From: a virus
DNA length: 22,901 nucleotides
Strand: one strand, 5' to 3'
Virus record (IMG/VR): IMGVR_UViG_3300028573_000240
Span: 1 to 22,901 of that record
Shown here: piece after piece, positions 20,670 through 22,901 of the stretch
Numbering within the stretch: the stretch's first letter is position 1
Layout of the letters: each line of letters begins with the position of its first letter
Translations under genes and position numbers: made by a program
Notes under the pieces: model-generated
Told to the model about the DNA's origin: nothing
The model's database searches: none
What the model saw: the letters and a program-made list of their open reading frames with translations, nothing else

Positions 20670-21728
20670 TCAAGAGTTGTCTTTGCATCGACATTGCTCT
20701 TTGAGGACTTCAGATGGCCTCTTCGTCAAATCTCTTTTCTTTGACGAACTGATCACTTCAGGTGCCACAGCAATGTTAAACGCTGCGTTGACGTCTGCGT
20801 GATCAACGTGTTCACAGTGTGTGCACTTGAACACTTTTCCGGTGCGGTTTTCTTTGTCGACGTGGCCGCATCGTGAGCACTTCTGTGAAGTCCATTTAGG
20901 ATCAATCACTTGAAGCTCAACGCCCCACTTTTTGGCCTTGTATTCAAGCATGGTTTTGAACATGAAGAATGGCCAAGAGTTCAGGACGAAGTTGCTTTGT
21001 TTTTTAAATTTAACTGTGCATCGCTTTCGTATGCCTTTGAGATTTTCAATTTTTATTCCTGTGTTGTTTTCCTTTGCTTCTTTGACGATGCTTGTCGTGA
21101 GTTTGTGCAAGATGTCAACTGTTTTTTGATGCTCACGGTTTGCAACTTTCTTAAGTTCTTTGAACTTTCTTTGACGTTGAAGTCTTTTTCTAATTGCTCG
21201 ATATTTCTTTTTGACGTGAGGAACTTGTTTTCCGAGTTTCTTGACTTTTCCTGTTGATGGGTTTGCAACGACAACTGAGTGAGAAGTTGAGTTCAAGTCA
21301 ATGCCAACGAAATTTTGTGACTTCGTCACTTCAACGTCTGGAATTGTGACAGTCACGTAAGCCCAAGTCTTGTCGAGTTCAACTTGATTTATCTTTGTGA
21401 AATCATTGCGAAACCAGAAATTAAATACACTTTTAAGACAAGGGAGTCGAATCAATTTTTCGTCAATATTAAATTTAACGCTCTGTCCAGGAATAATTAA
21501 TTTTACTTTTTTGTGAATTTTTTTGATTGTTTTGCTTCGTCCATATTTTCTGATAATTTGACATGAAATACATGAATGAAGTCCAATGTGTTTAACATTT
21601 TTTGTTGAAACATATCCATGTTCAAAAGCAAACTGTGCAACTTTAACTGCCTTCTCAAAAAGAGAATGTTCAAGTTGCAACTTATGTTTGACTTTAAACG
21701 TTAGGATCACTTGTTTAAGATTAATCAA
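20670..21728 (-). CDS. tnpB: TnpB-type RNA-guided nuclease / OrfB of IS200/IS605 family
   Basis: 352 residues. Three RuvC-type acidic residues are present in order: D144 in VGIDLNS, E228 in IKIENLKG, D312 in DHADVNAAFN. A zinc ribbon (C284, C287, C302, C305; CSRCGHV and CTHCEHV) lies between the last two, as in intact TnpB. Members studied so far cut DNA guided by an RNA from the element's 3' end and help the transposon persist. No tnpA is in the window, so the element is solo or is mobilised in trans. The first codon is TTG (21728), sitting inside an AAGATT/AATCTT hairpin; a GTG at 21710 (MILTFKV...) is an equally good or better start. Length is a little short of typical (about 370-420). Confidence 0.88.
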   Translation of the reverse strand: MINLKQVILTFKVKHKLQLEHSLFEKAVKVAQFAFEHGYVSTKNVKHIGLHSCISCQIIRKYGRSKTIKKIHKKVKLIIPGQSVKFNIDEKLIRLPCLKSVFNFWFRNDFTKINQVELDKTWAYVTVTIPDVEVTKSQNFVGIDLNSTSHSVVVANPSTGKVKKLGKQVPHVKKKYRAIRKRLQRQRKFKELKKVANREHQKTVDILHKLTTSIVKEAKENNTGIKIENLKGIRKRCTVKFKKQSNFVLNSWPFFMFKTMLEYKAKKWGVELQVIDPKWTSQKCSRCGHVDKENRTGKVFKCTHCEHVDHADVNAAFNIAVAPEVISSSKKRDLTKRPSEVLKEQCRCKDNS

Positions 21729-21732
21729 TCTT
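21717..21732. other. Hairpin over the tnpB start codon
   Basis: AAGATT-AATC-AATCTT is a perfect 6-bp inverted repeat, with the TTG at 21728-21726 inside it, so the start would be folded in the mRNA. CTTGTTTAA is also repeated directly on both sides (21709-21717 and 21729-21737). These repeats may be the left end of the element or a translation control site. Confidence 0.35.
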
Positions 21733-21753
21733 GTTTAACTTGTATAACAAAAC

Positions 21754-21780
21754 TTTCGTTAACGAAAATACATTTTCGTC
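21754..21780. repeat. Overlapping inverted repeats at the end of the lipoprotein gene
   Basis: TTTCGTTAACGAAA (21754-21767) is a perfect palindrome over the lipoprotein stop. CGAAAAT-AC-ATTTTCG (21763-21778) is a second inverted repeat sharing the middle arm, so only one hairpin can form at a time. On the minus strand the first is followed by a short T-rich stretch, so it may terminate the lipoprotein transcript; alternatively it marks the boundary of the tnpB element. Confidence 0.4.
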
Positions 21781-22010
21781 GATACACTCAACTGATGAAA
21801 CCCATCCTTGTCGGGTAATTGTTCTGAACACACCATGACGTGGACATTTTTCACGTCTTTGTGGTGTTTGTATGGAAAGCAGCATTGTGAATTAAAACAA
21901 CTTAGTGATTTGCCATTAATTGTTGTTGCGATTGCCATTTGTTTGTCGTGCCAAGATATCGTTGGTGTGCACGACGAAAGCAGCAGTAACACAAATAGAA
22001 AATGTTTCAT
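21759..22010 (-). CDS. Small lipoprotein with SCFxxxC / HH / NVxV motif
   Basis: 83 residues from the ATG at 22010, with GAGG 5 nt upstream; an in-frame ATG at 22031 would overlap the preceding gene and spoil the signal. The N-terminus MKHFLFVLLLLSSC is a lipoprotein signal (lipobox LSSC, C14). The mature part contains SCFNSQC (C38, C43), HH (49-50) and NVHV (55-58), the same arrangement as the exported protein at 3741-4268. It should sit in the envelope, disulfide-bonded. It follows the small IIRE gene by 7 nt, so they are probably cotranscribed. Confidence 0.68.
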   Translation of the reverse strand: MKHFLFVLLLLSSCTPTISWHDKQMAIATTINGKSLSCFNSQCCFPYKHHKDVKNVHVMVCSEQLPDKDGFHQLSVSTKMYFR

Positions 22011-22017
22011 GACAACC

Positions 22018-22206
22018 TCAATGCGTTGCAAGTCCCATTGATTTGAAGTAACTTCTCATCTTTTTCTTTGTCTCATCATTGACGAGTAAGCTCTCACCAT
22101 CAAGAGATTTGTCATCTACGATTTCATTTGAATAGTCTTCTTCGGGTTGTGAACCTGCAAGTCCCTCACGAATTATTTGCCGAAGTCGTTTGATCGTTAT
22201 TTTCAT
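22018..22206 (-). CDS. Small phage protein with an RQIIRE-type N-terminus
   Basis: 62 residues. It begins MKITIKRLRQIIREGL, an N-terminal segment (basic, then LRxIIRE) that recurs at the head of many small proteins in marine tailed phages as I recall them. The rest is acidic in the middle (PEEDYSNEIVDDKSLDGE) and basic near the end (DETKKKMRSYFKSMG). No function is known to me. No clear ribosome-binding site was found. First gene of a minus-strand group with the lipoprotein, divergent from the zinc-finger gene to the right. Confidence 0.6.
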   Translation of the reverse strand: MKITIKRLRQIIREGLAGSQPEEDYSNEIVDDKSLDGESLLVNDETKKKMRSYFKSMGLATH

Positions 22207-22246
22207 CTAAACAATAGATATGAGGTGGGTTAAAATAATAATACTA

Positions 22247-22901
22247 ATGATTGTTCGATGTGAATATTGTGACATTGAAATTGAAGCAAAAACACGTAAA
22301 AAACGTTTTTGTTCAACTAAGTGTTATAAAGCATCAAGGTATATAAAACGTACGTTGATATGTCCTTTTTGTAAAATTGAGTTTATTCCAAGTGGTGGTC
22401 ATCAAACATATTGTTCAGGCGTGTGTCGTGAAAATGATCGTAAACAAAATTATATTCCACGAACAATTCCACAACGTAATTGTGAAATTTGTTCTGAATT
22501 ATATACACCAAAAGTGGGTAATCAGAAGTTTTGTTCACAAGAATGCTTTAATATACATCGAGAAAAATATTGTGAAGAATTAGACGAAAAAAGAAAAATA
22601 GTACGACAATGTCGATATTGTGGAAATGATTTTAGACGTATTGACGAAGGAAGTGGATTTTGTACGCGTTCATGCGCCGCAAAATGGAATATTGAACACG
22701 GATTATTTGAAGTTTGGCGAACACGAAAAAATGATTTAAAACCAAGAAGAATACAACCTTGTGATGAGTGTGGAACCGCACTTGAAAGTTTAGAAACGTA
22801 TAGACCTGGTAAGTTACGATTTTGTAATCGTATTTGTAAAGGAAAATATCATTCAAAACATTTTTCAGGTGAAAATTCACCTACATTTGGGCGAAAATTA
22901 C
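22247..22901 (+). CDS. Multi-zinc-finger protein with NUMOD3 motif, homing-endonuclease-like (runs off right edge)
   Basis: The ATG at 22247 opens a frame still open at the window end (218 codons). It contains five zinc-ribbon repeats. The first four have the same spacing, C-x2-C-x13-C-x3-C: C5/C8/C22/C26, C39/C42/C56/C60, C79/C82/C96/C100 and C122/C125/C139/C143. The fifth has x17: C172/C175/C193/C197. The last residues, GENSPTFGRKL, match the NUMOD3 core (GxN(N/S)P..GRK), a DNA-binding module of HNH and GIY-YIG homing endonucleases, so a nuclease domain probably follows beyond the edge. It resembles in plan the protein at 2172-2957. It is very AT-rich, and no standard ribosome-binding site was seen. 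Confidence 0.72.
   Translation, partial: MIVRCEYCDIEIEAKTRKKRFCSTKCYKASRYIKRTLICPFCKIEFIPSGGHQTYCSGVCRENDRKQNYIPRTIPQRNCEICSELYTPKVGNQKFCSQECFNIHREKYCEELDEKRKIVRQCRYCGNDFRRIDEGSGFCTRSCAAKWNIEHGLFEVWRTRKNDLKPRRIQPCDECGTALESLETYRPGKLRFCNRICKGKYHSKHFSGENSPTFGRKL

Noticed and set aside
22377-22583. Plus-strand 68-residue ORF near the right edge
   Set aside because: It is a shifted-frame shadow of the zinc-finger gene, whose Cys spacing is regular over the whole stretch.
1-22901. CRISPR arrays, tRNA and rRNA genes
   Set aside because: No regularly spaced direct repeats, cloverleaf-like sequences with TTCRANY arms, or rRNA-like stretches were seen by eye; a tRNA search program would settle weak cases.

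Overview
The window reads as a piece of a large tailed-phage genome (a myovirus-like, probably aquatic virus of a Gram-negative host) rather than a bacterial chromosome. It holds a T4-lysozyme-like endolysin, a tail-fibre or adhesin gene with the HADHVH / GTVAGT..EGND.RL signature of phage fibres, a DUF3310 protein, a ribbon-helix-helix regulator, a ligase-type nucleotidyltransferase, zinc-ribbon/NUMOD3 homing-endonuclease-like proteins, a TnpB, and many short, tightly packed genes joined by ATGA or TAATG overlaps. A Gram-negative host is inferred from two lipoproteins, a periplasmic protein and an outer-membrane beta-barrel-like protein. No tRNA, rRNA or CRISPR array was seen.

Layout. 1-248 (-): start of a charged protein that runs off the left edge. 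420-1185 (+): RHH regulator and a conserved phage protein. 1219-4675 (+): UDP-sugar dehydrogenase, zinc-ribbon nuclease, small hypotheticals, small membrane proteins and a periplasmic protein. 4721-6818 (+): SAM methyltransferase, two small genes and a GT2 glycosyltransferase. 6863-8160 (-): ligase-like nucleotidyltransferase and a helical protein, forming a two-gene operon. 8253-13085 (+): small gene, methyltransferase, GT-B glycosyltransferase, a membrane/lysis-like segment with the endolysin, and a second GT-B. 13107-18882 (+): small Cys proteins, a third GT-B, a beta-helix protein, two further glycosyltransferase-like proteins, DUF3310, the tail fibre, and a GT-A enzyme coupled to it. 18992-20633 (+): outer-membrane-like protein, membrane protein, lipoprotein. 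20670-22206 (-): TnpB, lipoprotein, small IIRE protein. 22247-22901 (+): a zinc-finger array protein with NUMOD3, cut by the right edge.

How the genes fit together. About ten genes belong to glycan chemistry: seven glycosyltransferases or glycosyltransferase-like proteins, two methyltransferases of a type often found in glycan clusters, a UDP-sugar dehydrogenase and a beta-helix protein. They are interleaved with virion and lysis genes. The simplest reading is that the phage builds or modifies a glycan on its own virion (the fibre is the obvious candidate) or on the host surface; DNA-base glycosylation is a less likely alternative. A second theme is export: several small envelope proteins could remodel the infected cell surface.

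The least expected signal is regulatory. A recurring promoter-like element, GTGTAA - 17/18 nt - TANANT (often with TGN before the second box), sits upstream of many gene starts on both strands. In most cases the ATG begins only 6-9 nt after the second box, with no Shine-Dalgarno sequence, which predicts leaderless or near-leaderless transcripts. This element fixes several start codons and reveals small genes.
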